A stretch of DNA of 64,000 nucleotides from Terriglobia bacterium (GCA_020073145.1 JAIQFS010000025.1:1-64000), one strand, 5' to 3'; positions 8,566-18,135 are shown, counted from the first letter of the stretch. The notes: generated by a model from the sequence alone, not told the origin. Translations and numbers: made by a program.

Positions 8566-9722
8566 CTCGATCGGTTCAGATACGCGGCGTTGGCTTCGGC
8601 GATGACGTGCTTGAGGGCGACTCCGGATTCGAGCGCGAGTTTCCGGCAGTCCTCGTACTCGGGGGCGTAGGAGCCTTCGCTCCCCACCTTGATGCGCACG
8701 GTTCCATAACGCGTGGCGACTTCGGTGCGGGTGCGCGCCTGCACGCGGCGTTCGGCGGAATAGATGCGCAAGCCTAGCGTGGAGGTCTCGGTAAAGATCA
8801 GCTGGGCGATCGACTCCCGGTCTTCCGGCCGCACGATGGCGCTCAGCAGGCTGCCGGGGCGGCCTTTTTTCATGAAGAGCGGTTGCACGGTGACATCGAG
8901 CGCGCCCGCTTCCAGCAGCCGTTCGGCGGCGTAGGCCAGCACTTGCGGGTTGAGATCGTCGATGTTGGCCTCGATCACGGAGACCGAGAGCGATTCCATC
9001 GCGCCCGTGGGTTCGCCGAGAATCACGCGCAGGACGTTGGCGTGCTCCGTAAAATCGTGATCGCCGGCGCCGTAACCGGTGCGCGCGATCTTCATCGGCG
9101 GCAGCACGCCAAAGCGGCCGGCCAAGGTGGCGACGACCGCCGCGCCGGTGGGCGTGGTGAGTTCGACCGCCGGACCGCGCGCGTAGACGGGAGCGTTCTC
9201 GAGCAGGCGGGCCGTAGCGGGCGCCGGGACGGGCAGCACGCCGTGTTCGGTGTGCACGATGCCGCTGCCGACGTTGAGCGGCGAGCAGACGATGGCGTCC
9301 ACGTGGAGCAGGTCAAACGCCACGCAGGCGCCGACGATGTCGGCGATGGAATCGGCCGCTCCGACTTCATGAAAGTGCACTTTTTCGAGGGGAACCTGAT
9401 GCACTTCGGCCTCGGCCTCGCCCAGTTTGCGAAACACGGCCGAGGCATCGCGACGAGCTCGGCTGGAAAGATCGGCCTGGGCGATCATCTCGAGGATGTG
9501 GGAAAGGTGCCGGTGCTTCTTGGTTTCTTCGACCGCGACGTGATACTTGGTCGCGGCGATGCCGCGGCGCTTCACCTTTTCGAACGAGACCGTGGCTCCG
9601 GCATTCAGCGATGCGATAGCCGATACCAAGGCCTTCGGATCGGCGCCGGCATCGGCCAGCGCGCCCACCAGCATATCGCCGCTGATGCCGGAAAACGCAT
9701 CCAGATAACAGGTCAAGGCCAC
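8562..9722 (-). CDS. larC: LarC-like nickel insertion protein (pincer cofactor)
   Basis: Matches LarC, the CTP-dependent cyclometallase that inserts Ni into the pyridinium-bis(thiocarboxylic acid) mononucleotide cofactor of lactate racemase and relatives. Family hallmarks: YLDAFSGISGDM at the start, VHFHEVGAADSIADI, SGIVHTEHGVLPVPAPAT, TPTGAA, and EANIDDLNPQ before a C-terminal domain with MKKGRPG. About 386 aa. The GTG at 9722 starts the family N-terminus; no strong ribosome site precedes it and a TTG two codons later is possible. No larA, larB or larE is in the window. It sits oddly inside a lipid/isoprenoid and tRNA-charging operon and is coupled to metG by an ATGA overlap. Confidence 0.9.
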   Translation of the reverse strand: MALTCYLDAFSGISGDMLVGALADAGADPKALVSAIASLNAGATVSFEKVKRRGIAATKYHVAVEETKKHRHLSHILEMIAQADLSSRARRDASAVFRKLGEAEAEVHQVPLEKVHFHEVGAADSIADIVGACVAFDLLHVDAIVCSPLNVGSGIVHTEHGVLPVPAPATARLLENAPVYARGPAVELTTPTGAAVVATLAGRFGVLPPMKIARTGYGAGDHDFTEHANVLRVILGEPTGAMESLSVSVIEANIDDLNPQVLAYAAERLLEAGALDVTVQPLFMKKGRPGSLLSAIVRPEDRESIAQLIFTETSTLGLRIYSAERRVQARTRTEVATRYGTVRIKVGSEGSYAPEYEDCRKLALESGVALKHVIAEANAAYLNRSR

Positions 9723-9751
9723 GGTTTCTTCATTGTAGCGGGTGGAGCCGC

Positions 9752-10519
9752 TCAGCCCAGGTAGCGCACGTAGGCGTAGATCACCGGGAGGGCGAACAAG
9801 GTGCTGTCCACGCGGTCGAGCATGCCGCCGTGGCCGGGCAGCAAGGCGCCGCTGTCCTTGATGCCGGCGCCGCGCTTCATGGCGGATTCGGCCAGGTCGC
9901 CCAATTGGCCCGCGGCGTTGGCGGTCAAGGTGAGAGCCACGACCGGCACAATGCCGATACCGCTGACAAACCGCAGCAGGTACCCGCCGGCGATCAAAGC
10001 CGAGACGGCCAAGGACCCGATGGCTCCCTCCCACGTCTTCTTCGGGCTGATTCTTTCGGCGAGCTTATGCCGGCCGAAGGCGCGCCCCACATAGTAGGCG
10101 CCGATGTCTCCGGCCCAGTTCACCAGCAGCGCGAACATCAACCAATGCGGGCTGCGATCCCGCAGCGGGATGGCGCACTTCCAGGCGCCGAACACGTAGA
10201 GGATCCCCAGGACGCGGAGGGCCGCGCCCGGCAGAGAGTCGGCGAGGTTCTCGGCCCGCATCGCCAGCAGCAGCGCGGCCAAGGCAAACACGGTGACCAG
10301 CAGCCAAGGTTCGGGAATGGGAGCGAACAGCAGCAAGCCCGCGGCGTAACCCGCGGGACCGGGCGCTCCATAGCCGTAAGCGGCCGCGATGCCGTCATAT
10401 TCGCGGTAACAGAGGCACGCCACGGCCACCAGAACCGCGAGGAAGATCCAGAAATTCGCCCACAGCACCACGTAGACGACGATGGGAATCAGCGCAAGGG
10501 CGGTGGCAACCCGCTTCAT
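9752..10519 (-). CDS. cdsA: Phosphatidate cytidylyltransferase
   Basis: Integral membrane enzyme that makes CDP-diacylglycerol from phosphatidate and CTP, the entry step of phospholipid synthesis. Length 255 aa with six to eight hydrophobic segments across residues 5-190. The C-terminal signature is clear: GQLGDLAESAMKRGAGIKDSG followed by LLPGHGGMLDRVDS. The start overlaps the uppS stop by ATGA, the widespread uppS-cdsA coupling. The usual dxr/rseP neighbours are not here; larC follows. Confidence 0.95.
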   Translation of the reverse strand: MKRVATALALIPIVVYVVLWANFWIFLAVLVAVACLCYREYDGIAAAYGYGAPGPAGYAAGLLLFAPIPEPWLLVTVFALAALLLAMRAENLADSLPGAALRVLGILYVFGAWKCAIPLRDRSPHWLMFALLVNWAGDIGAYYVGRAFGRHKLAERISPKKTWEGAIGSLAVSALIAGGYLLRFVSGIGIVPVVALTLTANAAGQLGDLAESAMKRGAGIKDSGALLPGHGGMLDRVDSTLFALPVIYAYVRYLG

Positions 10520-11370
10520 GAGGGGCGGAGGACTTCAATCAGAGCTTCGTCACCGGCCTTCGGCAGCCGGCGCAGAGATTGCGGGGCGTCCGGCCCGCCA
10601 GTGAGCCCACCGTAGCGGCGTTCGCGCTTCTGGTATTCCAGAATGGCTTGCAGCAGATCGCGGCGCGTGAAATCGGGCCACAACGTCTCGGTGACATACA
10701 ACTCGGCGTAGGCGATCTGCCAGAGCAGGAAATTGCTGATGCGCATTTCGCCCGAGGTGCGGATCAACAGATCCGGGTCCGGACAGGTGGCGGTGTAGAG
10801 GTTGGAGGAGATCAACTCCTCATCCAGCTTGAGAGAGGCGATGCTGCCATCGAGGCGCGCCACTTCGAGAATGGAGTTGACGGCGTCGACGATTTCGGCG
10901 CGGCCGCCGTAGTTGATGGCCAGGTGGACCAGCAGCCCGCGGTTGGCGGCGGTGGCGTCCACCGCGGAATCCAGCTCGCGGCGGACCTGGGGCGGCAGCG
11001 CATCGAGGCGGCCGATGGCCTGCAGGCGGATGTCGTTCTTTTGCAGTTCGGGAAGTTCCTGGCGCAGGTAGTACCGCAGCAGACGCCAGAGGGTCTCCAC
11101 TTCGGCTCTGGGGCGCTTCCAGTTCTCCACTGAAAACGCGTAGAGGGTCAGCGCCTTAACGCCCAGGCGCGCGCACGTTTCCACGGTGCTGCGGACCGGG
11201 CCGACGCCTGCCTGGTGACCGGCGACGCGGGGCAGCCGGCGCTGGCGGGCCCACCGTCCGTTGCCATCCATGATGACCGCAATGTGGGCGGGCAAGCGTG
11301 CCGGATCGATGGCCTGGGCCAGATCCCAATCCTTATCGCCGGGCCCGAGGGAGTCCAGTAAGGCCTTCAT
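10516..11370 (-). CDS. uppS: Undecaprenyl diphosphate synthase
   Basis: Cis-prenyltransferase that makes the C55 carrier lipid for peptidoglycan and surface polysaccharide synthesis. Catalytic Asp is D35 in MDGNGRWA. Further motifs: GHQAG, TLYAFSxENWKRP, and DPDLLIRTSGEMRISNFLLWQ near the C-terminus. About 284 aa from the ATG at 11370; the open frame extends further upstream but that region does not look like the family. First gene of the six-gene minus-strand operon. No clear Shine-Dalgarno precedes the ATG. A TATA-rich stretch lies at 11378-11390. Confidence 0.95.
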   Translation of the reverse strand: MKALLDSLGPGDKDWDLAQAIDPARLPAHIAVIMDGNGRWARQRRLPRVAGHQAGVGPVRSTVETCARLGVKALTLYAFSVENWKRPRAEVETLWRLLRYYLRQELPELQKNDIRLQAIGRLDALPPQVRRELDSAVDATAANRGLLVHLAINYGGRAEIVDAVNSILEVARLDGSIASLKLDEELISSNLYTATCPDPDLLIRTSGEMRISNFLLWQIAYAELYVTETLWPDFTRRDLLQAILEYQKRERRYGGLTGGPDAPQSLRRLPKAGDEALIEVLRPS

Positions 11371-11446
11371 GAAGTAAACACATATAGTACAACACAGGCG
11401 CTCCGATGGTCGCACAACTGGAAGCGTAAAGAAGCGGCGGGGCTGG

Positions 11447-11797
11447 CTAGGCGAGCTCGGGTGTGGAAACTTCGAGACTCGAAGAATGCACGCGGAACTT
11501 GTGCGAGCTGATGCGAACAGCGGTCTCGCGGTTATCGCTCCAGACGACGAAACCGGTGGCCTGCAAATCGATGGGGCGGATGGCTTCTTGCTTGATGGGC
11601 CAGTCGATGCGGAGCTCCACATGGGAGCCAATGGGCATGGGCTGCCTGCTTTTGAAGGCGACTCCGTCCTTGCTCATGTCGCGCGTGATGCCGCTGCTCC
11701 AGCGGTGCTCGATGCCTTTTTCGGATTGCCGGTAACGAACCGAGAGGTGAACCTCAAACCGGAGGCTTCTCCGCCGTTCGTCCGCCGTTTTCGCCAT
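11447..11797 (-). CDS. PilZ domain protein (predicted c-di-GMP binding)
   Basis: Single-domain protein of about 116 aa. The N-terminal RRRSLRF supplies the arginine motif and TRDMSKDGVAF matches the DxSxxGxxF motif, the two elements that contact cyclic di-GMP in PilZ domains. Start chosen at the ATG at 11797 because GGGAGGAG lies 12-19 bases upstream and the domain begins there; an earlier in-frame start would add 27 residues of basic, unconserved sequence. Probably a stand-alone c-di-GMP adaptor. Divergent from cysS. Confidence 0.85.
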   Translation of the reverse strand: MAKTADERRRSLRFEVHLSVRYRQSEKGIEHRWSSGITRDMSKDGVAFKSRQPMPIGSHVELRIDWPIKQEAIRPIDLQATGFVVWSDNRETAVRISSHKFRVHSSSLEVSTPELA

Positions 11798-12027
11798 GTA
11801 GAAGTTTCTCCTCCCGCCCGTTTCGAGCTCATTCCGAAAAAAACGCGGACGCTGTGCCCGCCAGAGCTTGCAATTCAAAGGCCGTCATCACAAGTGCCGC
11901 GCGCGGTGTGCTCCGAGAGTACGAACCAGAACTTTTTACTCAGTGAGATCTTCACTCCATTACCATTCTGCCCGAGCCGAACGCAGGGCAAGCGTCGTCT
12001 GCTACGATGGAAAAAATCCCCTCAACT

Positions 12028-13431
12028 ATGGCATTGCGCTTTTATAACACGCTGTCACAGCAAGTGGAGACATTTTCTCCAGCTCGCGACAACATCGTCC
12101 GCATGTACACCTGCGGACCCACGGTGTACGACTACGCGCACATCGGCAACTTTCGGACTTTTACGTTTGTCGATCTTCTGCGCAGATGGCTGCGCACCAA
12201 CGGATTCGGTCTCGATCACGTCATGAACATCACGGATGTCGACGACAAGATTATCCGCAACGCGGTGGCGCAGCGCAAGTCCCTGGCGGAATATACCGCG
12301 GTGTACACGGAGGCATTCCGGAAAGATTGCGCCACGTTACGGCTGGAAGAACCGGAACGGCTGGTCCCGGCGACCGGCCACATTGACGACATGGTGGAAG
12401 CCATCGAGCGGTTGAGCGCCAGCCACCATACGTACTCGAGCGAAGGCTCGGTATATTACCGGATCTCGAGTTTTCCGGGCTACGGCAAGCTCTCGCACAA
12501 TGACTTCAGCGGCAACCTGGCGGGCGCGCGCGTAGACGTGGACGAATACGAGAAAGCCGACGCGCGGGATTTCGCGCTGTGGAAGGCGCCCAAGGAAGGC
12601 GAGCCGTTTTGGGAGACGGCGCTGGGGCCCGGGCGGCCGGGCTGGCACATCGAATGTTCGGTGATGGCGATCAAGTACCTCGGGGAAACCCTGGATATTC
12701 ATGCCGGGGGCATCGATCTGATTTTTCCCCACCACGAGAACGAAATCGCGCAGTCGGAGGCGCTCACCGGACAGCCGTTCGCGCGCTTCTGGCTGCACGC
12801 GGAATTCCTGATGGTGGAAGGCCAGAAGATGTCGAAGTCGTTGGGGAACTACTTTACCTTGCGCGACATCCTCGAACGGGGACATTCGCCCGAGGCCATC
12901 CGGTACCTGCTGGCCTCGGTGCCCTATCGCAAGTCGCTGAACTTTACTTTTGACGGATTGAAGTCGGCCAAGACCGCGATTGACCGTCTGCGGAACTTCA
13001 AGCTTCGGCTGGAAACCGATCGCTACCCCGAGGGACAGAGCGAAGAGCTGGCGGCGCGAACCGCGCAAGCCTGCAAAGGATTTACCGAGAGCCTCAACGA
13101 TGACCTGAACACGGCGGAGGCCCTGGGCGCGGTGTTCGAATACGTCCGCGACGCCAACAGCGCCATGGACGCAGGCACCTTCCGGGCCGGCAACGCGGCG
13201 GCGGCCTTGGAGCTTTTGGCGCTGTTCGATTCGGTGTTTGCCGTGTTGCAGCCGGCGGCGTCGCAGGGGACGTCGGATGCCGGGGTGGACGCGCTGGTGG
13301 CCGAGCGCACGGCCGCCAAGAAGGCGAAGAATTTTGCGCGCGCCGATGAGATCCGCGACCAGCTGCTGGCGCAAGGCATCATTCTGGAGGACACCAAGTC
13401 GGGGGTGCGTTGGAAAAGGAAATCGCCGTGA
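12028..13431 (+). CDS. cysS: Cysteinyl-tRNA synthetase
   Basis: Charges tRNA-Cys. From the ATG at 12028 the product is 467 aa and begins MALRFYNTL, as in the family; an in-frame ATG at 12007 would add seven residues, and neither has a strong ribosome site. Signatures: [15 protein letters not shown] (zinc Cys C29, HIGH-type HIGN 38-41), WHIECS (second zinc Cys), [11 protein letters not shown] and KMSKS (267-271). The stop overlaps the start of the next gene (GTGA), so cysteine charging is coupled to a sulfur amino-acid enzyme. Confidence 0.96.
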   Translation: MALRFYNTLSQQVETFSPARDNIVRMYTCGPTVYDYAHIGNFRTFTFVDLLRRWLRTNGFGLDHVMNITDVDDKIIRNAVAQRKSLAEYTAVYTEAFRKDCATLRLEEPERLVPATGHIDDMVEAIERLSASHHTYSSEGSVYYRISSFPGYGKLSHNDFSGNLAGARVDVDEYEKADARDFALWKAPKEGEPFWETALGPGRPGWHIECSVMAIKYLGETLDIHAGGIDLIFPHHENEIAQSEALTGQPFARFWLHAEFLMVEGQKMSKSLGNYFTLRDILERGHSPEAIRYLLASVPYRKSLNFTFDGLKSAKTAIDRLRNFKLRLETDRYPEGQSEELAARTAQACKGFTESLNDDLNTAEALGAVFEYVRDANSAMDAGTFRAGNAAAALELLALFDSVFAVLQPAASQGTSDAGVDALVAERTAAKKAKNFARADEIRDQLLAQGIILEDTKSGVRWKRKSP

Positions 13432-14609
13432 AGATTCATACCAAAGCCGTGCACGCCGGCGACCGCAAGAAAGCCGGAGCGCATATTCCCGTGACCACGC
13501 CGATTTACGCGGCGACCAGCTTCTTCTACGAATCGATGGAGCAGTTGGATCGCGTCTTCGGGCAGCAGGAGAAGGGATACAGCTACGCCCGCTACGAGAA
13601 CCCGACTACGGCCGCGCTGGAAGAGTTGATGACGGTGCTGGAGGGCGGCCACGGGTCGCTCGCCTGCGCGTCGGGAATGGCCGCCCTCCAGATGGCGGTG
13701 GTGACGGCGCTGGCGGACCGGCGGAAGTCGGTGATCGCCGCCAACGCGATGTATGGGGCGACGGTGAGCCTGCTGCTGAACGTGCTCGAGCCGACCGGCG
13801 TGGAGACGCGCTTTGTGGATGTGTGCGATCTGGACGCGCTGCGCGCGGCGGTCGCGGAAGCCAAGCCCGGCTGCATTCTGATCGAGAGCATCTCCAACCC
13901 GCTGCTGCGGGTCGGCGCCCTGGACAAGATCGCGGAGATCGCGCGCGCGGCGGGAGCGGCGCTGGTGGTGGACAACACGTTTGCCAGTCCGCTGCTGGTG
14001 CGTCCTTTGGAGCTGGGCGCACATTTCAGCGTGCACAGCCTGACGAAATATCTTTCCGGGCACGGGGACGTGTTGGGGGGAGTGGTGGTCACCGATGCAG
14101 CGCATTTCGACAGCCTGCGCAATCTGTCGCGCGCGATCGGCCCGGTGCTGGGGCCGTTCGAGAGTTACCTGACCATGCGCGGCATCAAGACGTTTCCGCT
14201 GCGGATGGAGCGGCAATGCGCCAATGCCTGCCGGGTGGCCTCGTGGCTGGCGACGCATCCGCGAGTGGAGCGCGTGTATTTTCCGGCGACTGCGGACCAT
14301 CCGGACGCCGCCACGATTCGCCGCCTGTTCCCGCCCAATCTGTACGGCGCGATGGTCAGTTTCGAGTTGAAAGACGCGGGCAGGGAAGAGATCTTCCGCT
14401 TCATGGATGCGCTCGAAGTGGTGGTGCGCGCCACGTCGCTGGGCGACGTGCACACCATGATGCTCTACCCGGTGATGAGTTCGCACCGCGAGGTGTCGCC
14501 CAAGCACCGCGAGCGCATGGGCATCCGCGACAACCTGGTGCGGCTGTCGGTGGGGATCGAAGCGCCGGAAGACATCATCGAAGACCTGGATCAGGCGCTG
14601 GCCCGGTAA
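13428..14609 (+). CDS. PLP-dependent Cys/Met metabolism (trans-sulfuration) enzyme
   Basis: Fold-type I PLP enzyme of 393 aa of the MetB/MetZ/MetC family. It carries YSYARYENPTTAALEE near the N-terminus, the phosphate-contact segment ASGMAA, VVDNTFASPLL with the PLP-contact Asp, and SVHSLTKYLSGHGDVLGG with the Schiff-base Lys. Candidate roles are cystathionine gamma-synthase, O-acyl-homoserine sulfhydrylase or cystathionine lyase; the sequence does not decide. The GTG at 13428 overlaps the cysS stop and gives the family N-terminus ([10 protein letters not shown]). Confidence 0.88.
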   Translation: MKIHTKAVHAGDRKKAGAHIPVTTPIYAATSFFYESMEQLDRVFGQQEKGYSYARYENPTTAALEELMTVLEGGHGSLACASGMAALQMAVVTALADRRKSVIAANAMYGATVSLLLNVLEPTGVETRFVDVCDLDALRAAVAEAKPGCILIESISNPLLRVGALDKIAEIARAAGAALVVDNTFASPLLVRPLELGAHFSVHSLTKYLSGHGDVLGGVVVTDAAHFDSLRNLSRAIGPVLGPFESYLTMRGIKTFPLRMERQCANACRVASWLATHPRVERVYFPATADHPDAATIRRLFPPNLYGAMVSFELKDAGREEIFRFMDALEVVVRATSLGDVHTMMLYPVMSSHREVSPKHRERMGIRDNLVRLSVGIEAPEDIIEDLDQALAR

Positions 14610-14630
14610 CCGGCGGTGGAGCCGGAGACT

Positions 14631-16484
14631 TTATTCCGGTTCGGCGTCGTAAATGGAAAGGACGCGCGGGGAGCCGCGGTAGAGCTCGTCCACCACGCCG
14701 GCGCGGTTGTCGAGCACGGCGCGCTGGCTGATGGAGCCCTTATCGGTTAACTCATGCGCGTCAATGGAAGGCGGCACATCGAGAACAATCGCGCGGACGA
14801 TGCGATTGGAGCTGCCGGTGGCGGTTTGGGCCATGCTGACGAGCAGTTCCTTGAATTTTGCGCGGACCCGCGGGCGCGCCAACAATTCCGGCACGCTGCC
14901 GGGCTCGGGCGACAGTTCGCGGCAGGAATCGATGTCGGGAAAGATGAGAGCGCCGACGTCGTCGCGATCGACGCCGGCAATCACGACTTCCTTGGCGTAG
15001 GGCGCGAAATGGGCCAGGAAGTCGACGCGCATTGGTCCCACGCTCACCCACGTCGCGGTGGACAGCTTGAAGTCCTCAGCAATCCGGCCGTCGAAGAGGA
15101 ATCCCTTGCTGGGGTCGGACTCGTCCACGAATCGCAGCGCGTCGTGTAATTTGTAATACCCTTCTTCGTCGAATGCGGCGCGCGTCTTTTCGGGCTCATT
15201 CCAATAGCCCGGCGTGACATTGGGCCCCCGAACGCGAGCTTCGAGTTTGTGCTCCGAGGGAACCAGCTTCAATTCCATGCCCGGAGCCGGCACGCCGCAT
15301 TCGCCGGCGCGGCGGACGTCTTTGCCCACCCAGAGGGCAAACGGCCCGGTTTCGGTGGAGCCCAGACCGGAGAGCATCAGGATGCGTTCGCCGCAGGCTT
15401 GGATGGACAGGTCCTGGAGCGCGTCCCAAACCTCCTGCGAGATTCCCGCCCCGGCGTAGAACAACGCTTTTAACCGGCTGAAGTAATGCCGGCGGAACTC
15501 CGGGTCTTTGCGCAGATAGGGAATGACCGCTTCGTACCCTTTGGGCACGTTGAGCACAATGGTGGGAGCAATCTCGCGCAGATTGCGGAGGGTCTCGTCA
15601 AACGCGCCGGGCACCGGCTTGCCTTCGTCCAGATACAGAGTGCCGCCGTTATAGAGGATCATGCCAAAATCTTTGCTGCCGGCGAAGGTGTGATTCCACG
15701 GCAGCCATTCCAGGATGACGGGCGGCTCATCCTCCAGGAACTGCCAGCACTGGCGGACCATCTCCTGATTGCTGGTCCACACGCGGTGCGTGTAAATGAC
15801 GCCCTTGGGGACTCCGACGGAGCCGGAGGTGAAGAGAATTTTGAAGACGGTATCGGGTCCGACGCGCGCGTGCGCTTCGTCGATGGCGGGGCCGGCGGGG
15901 GTATTTCGCAAATCGGAGAACAGGGTGGCGCCGGGGAGGGGATCGGACGCGCAGACCAGTTCCGCATCGGCGGGCATGACGGCCTGGATCGCGTTGGCAT
16001 AGCGCGCGCCGTTGGAGGCGAACACGAGCCCGGGATTCAGGAGCTGGAAGATGTGTTTCAGCTTTCCGAAGTCTTTGGAGACCAGCGAATAGGCGGTGGA
16101 GATGGGCGAGTAGGGCACGCCTGCGTACATGGCGCCGAAGCCCAGCAGCGCATGGTCCAGATCATTGCCGGACAAGATGGCAATCGGGCGCTCCGGCGAC
16201 AAGCGGCGCTGGACGAGGGCCTGCCCGACTTGCCGGCCCCCGGCGGCCGCCTGGGCATACGTCAGGCGCTGCCAGGGACCTTGCGGAGTGCGCTGCGCAA
16301 GGAACGTGCGGTCCGGCGCTTGCTGTGCCCAATGGTCCAGCCGGTCGGTCATGCGGCGTGGATACGGCCCGAGCTGGAGCTTCGAGCGGACATAGATGGT
16401 GCCGTCGGGTTTCCGGTCCATGATGACGTCGGTGGACGCCAGGCGGATTTCTCGAACCGGTGTGCTGGGGGGAGTTGTGGGCAT
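14631..16484 (-). CDS. Feruloyl-CoA synthase-like acyl-CoA ligase
   Basis: ANL-superfamily adenylating enzyme, 617 aa, that would activate an aryl or acyl carboxylate to its CoA thioester. AMP-binding motif [19 protein letters not shown], then [27 protein letters not shown] and, later, [11 protein letters not shown] and [21 protein letters not shown]. The combination of the last motif with [10 protein letters not shown] is typical of feruloyl-CoA synthases. The C-terminal Lys position typical of the family is hard to place ([14 protein letters not shown] holds the likely one). No other aromatic-degradation gene is nearby, so the substrate is inferred. Divergent from the PadR gene, whose relatives often respond to phenolic acids. 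Confidence 0.82.
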   Translation of the reverse strand: MPTTPPSTPVREIRLASTDVIMDRKPDGTIYVRSKLQLGPYPRRMTDRLDHWAQQAPDRTFLAQRTPQGPWQRLTYAQAAAGGRQVGQALVQRRLSPERPIAILSGNDLDHALLGFGAMYAGVPYSPISTAYSLVSKDFGKLKHIFQLLNPGLVFASNGARYANAIQAVMPADAELVCASDPLPGATLFSDLRNTPAGPAIDEAHARVGPDTVFKILFTSGSVGVPKGVIYTHRVWTSNQEMVRQCWQFLEDEPPVILEWLPWNHTFAGSKDFGMILYNGGTLYLDEGKPVPGAFDETLRNLREIAPTIVLNVPKGYEAVIPYLRKDPEFRRHYFSRLKALFYAGAGISQEVWDALQDLSIQACGERILMLSGLGSTETGPFALWVGKDVRRAGECGVPAPGMELKLVPSEHKLEARVRGPNVTPGYWNEPEKTRAAFDEEGYYKLHDALRFVDESDPSKGFLFDGRIAEDFKLSTATWVSVGPMRVDFLAHFAPYAKEVVIAGVDRDDVGALIFPDIDSCRELSPEPGSVPELLARPRVRAKFKELLVSMAQTATGSSNRIVRAIVLDVPPSIDAHELTDKGSISQRAVLDNRAGVVDELYRGSPRVLSIYDAEPE

Positions 16485-16555
16485 GCGGCTGCGGGGAAGT
16501 TGCTCCTCCTGGATATTATAGGCGGTCGGGAGGCACTACAACTCCGGAAACCCGC

Positions 16556-16599
16556 TTGACAAGGCTCCCGAGCCGGCATTAATATGTCGTTATGCGACA
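16556..16599 (+). promoter_or_regulatory. Promoter and palindromic operator of the PadR gene
   Basis: TTGACA (16556-16561) and TAATAT (16580-16585) are 18 bases apart, close to the sigma-70 consensus. The ATG at 16592 starts only six bases after the -10 box, so transcript and reading frame may begin together. A perfect palindrome TGTCG-TTATG-CGACA (16585-16599) spans the -10 end and the start codon, placed where a bound repressor would block RNA polymerase. It resembles the ATGT...ACAT sites of PadR proteins, so autoregulation is likely. Confidence 0.75.
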
Positions 16600-16936
16600 G
16601 GTCGTGACACAACCTGACGGACGGCCGCTGAGCGAGCCGGTTCTGTTGATCCTGATGAGCCTGGCCGGCCAGCCGCGGCACGGATACGCTCTGCTGAAGG
16701 ACATTGAATCGATCAGCCAAGGGCGGGTGCGGTTGAGCACGGGCACGCTATACGGGGCCCTGGCCCGGTTGCTCGAGGACGGCTGGATCGAGCGCTTCGA
16801 GCAAGAGGACACGTCCCGGGAAAAACAGGCGTACCGTCTGACTGCGGCGGGGCGGCGGCAACTGCAGATGGAGTTGGACCGGATGAAGCAATTGACGCGG
16901 GCGGGGATGGCGCGCTTGCGGGTTCGGGAGGCATGA
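16592..16936 (+). CDS. PadR family transcriptional regulator
   Basis: DNA-binding protein of 114 aa. Winged-helix core: VLLILMSLAGQPRHGYALLKDIE, followed by LSTGTLYGALARLLEDGWIE and the wing REKQAYRLTAAGRRQL; the C-terminal helix is short (PadR-s1 type). A palindrome overlaps its own promoter and start. Its stop overlaps the start of the next gene (ATGA), so the two are co-expressed; in Acidobacteria such PadR genes commonly pair with membrane-protein genes. Confidence 0.92.
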   Translation: MRQVVTQPDGRPLSEPVLLILMSLAGQPRHGYALLKDIESISQGRVRLSTGTLYGALARLLEDGWIERFEQEDTSREKQAYRLTAAGRRQLQMELDRMKQLTRAGMARLRVREA

Positions 16937-17370
16937 GGCGGATGAGACGCGTGTACGAACTGCTGCTGCGGCTCTACCCGGCCGCTTACCGGGAGTTGTT
17001 TGGCGAGGAGATGCCGCGCGTTTTCGAGCAAGCAGCCGCGGAGCGGCGCGGGATGGCCTTGGCGCGCTTTGCCGCCGGAGAGTGGATGGGGCTGGCGGCG
17101 GGAGCGGCCGCCGCGTGGATCGACCGGTGGAAGACCGATCCCGCTCTCGATCTGACGAAAATGCGCCCGGTCGACGTGACCCGGGAATCGTATGTATCCG
17201 CCCTGGACGAAGTGATCGAAGCGCAGAAAGCGGTGGACTTCCATCTCAGACGGATGCAGGCCGCCATCTCCCGCCACGATTTCGTCGAAGCGCGTCTCTC
17301 TTCGGACCAGGACCGGCGCGCGAGAGAGAACCTGCGCCTGGTCCGGCGGAAATACCACATCGCGGAATAG
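16933..17370 (+). CDS. Hypothetical protein coupled to PadR (permease-prefix-like N-terminus)
   Basis: 145 aa, function unknown. The N-terminus (RRVYELLLRLYPAAYRELFGEEM) looks like the 'LLxLYPxxYRxxxGxEM' segment at the front of acidobacterial ABC-type permeases found next to PadR genes, but no permease domain follows. A hydrophobic, alanine-rich stretch at about 45-62 could be a membrane segment. The rest is charged and helical. It starts inside the PadR stop codon and ends nine bases before the next gene's start, so it belongs to a three-gene unit. Confidence 0.75.
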   Translation: MRRMRRVYELLLRLYPAAYRELFGEEMPRVFEQAAAERRGMALARFAAGEWMGLAAGAAAAWIDRWKTDPALDLTKMRPVDVTRESYVSALDEVIEAQKAVDFHLRRMQAAISRHDFVEARLSSDQDRRARENLRLVRRKYHIAE

Positions 17371-17379
17371 GGGTTGACG

Positions 17380-18045
17380 ATGCTTGTCGGACACCTGGCG
17401 GCCGGCTTGGTTGGGAAGCGCGTGGCGCCGAAGATTTCCCTCGGCACTCTGGTGCTGGCGGCTGTGGCCGCGGACCTGCTCTGGTGTGTCTTCCTGATCA
17501 CGGGAATCGAACAAGTGCGGTTCGTTCCCGCGGCCACGACCCAGAATTCCCTGCAGGCGATCCACATTCCTTACAGTCACGGTCTGCTGCTGGATCTGGT
17601 ATGGGCGGGTCTGTTCGCAGGCGCCTACCTCTGGCGGCGGCATTTCCCGCGCGGGGCGAGGGTGCTGTTTGCGGCGGTGGTGAGCCACTGGGTGCTCGAT
17701 TGCATCAGCCACAAACCGGACATGCCGCTGGCGCCGGGCGTGGCGGGCCGGTTCGGACTAGGGCTCTGGAATTCCATTCCCGCGACGGTGGCAGTGGAAG
17801 GGGGATTCTGGGCGGTGGCGCTGTTTCTGTACGCGCGCGGGAACAAACCTCGAAACCGTGCCGGCGTTTACGCCTTCTGGGGCGGCGTGGTTCTGGTGAC
17901 GGCGGCCTGGTACAACAACGTGGCGGGCCCGCCGCCTGCGCCGAATGTGGTGGCGGCGGGCATGAGCAGTCTGGTGTTCTTTTCGCTGATCGTGGCATGG
18001 GCTTACTGGATGAATCAGGTTCGAGCCGTGCCGGCGCCATCGTGA
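17380..18045 (+). CDS. Predicted membrane-bound metal-dependent hydrolase (YdjM/DUF457-like)
   Basis: Multi-spanning membrane protein of about 221 aa. The opening MLVGHLAAGLVGKR with an early His, HIPYSHGLLLD and VVSHWVLDCISHKPDMP give the His/Asp-rich membrane pattern of the YdjM/DUF457 group, whose substrate is not established. About six hydrophobic segments. The ATG at 17380 is preferred over a TTG two codons earlier. Third gene of the PadR unit. Confidence 0.72.
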   Translation: MLVGHLAAGLVGKRVAPKISLGTLVLAAVAADLLWCVFLITGIEQVRFVPAATTQNSLQAIHIPYSHGLLLDLVWAGLFAGAYLWRRHFPRGARVLFAAVVSHWVLDCISHKPDMPLAPGVAGRFGLGLWNSIPATVAVEGGFWAVALFLYARGNKPRNRAGVYAFWGGVVLVTAAWYNNVAGPPPAPNVVAAGMSSLVFFSLIVAWAYWMNQVRAVPAPS

Positions 18046-18106
18046 GGCGAACGCGGCCTGCAAAAAAGCGGTTGCCCGCGGCCGCAGGCTGGGGGGACGG
18101 GAACGC

Positions 18107-18135
18107 GGGACACCCGCGCGCGCAGGTTGTATACT
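18107..18135 (+). promoter_or_regulatory. Probable promoter of the DUF1800 gene
   Basis: TATACT (18130-18135) is a strong -10 box; GGGACA (18107-18112) is 17 bases upstream and matches four of six -35 positions. The ATG at 18146 is only ten bases after the -10 box, which leaves an untranslated leader of at most a few bases. Confidence 0.55.

Noticed and set aside
12337-14507. Long minus-strand frames opposite cysS and the sulfhydrylase gene
   Set aside because: Low-complexity, Arg/His-rich translations without motifs, overlapping two genes with intact signatures.
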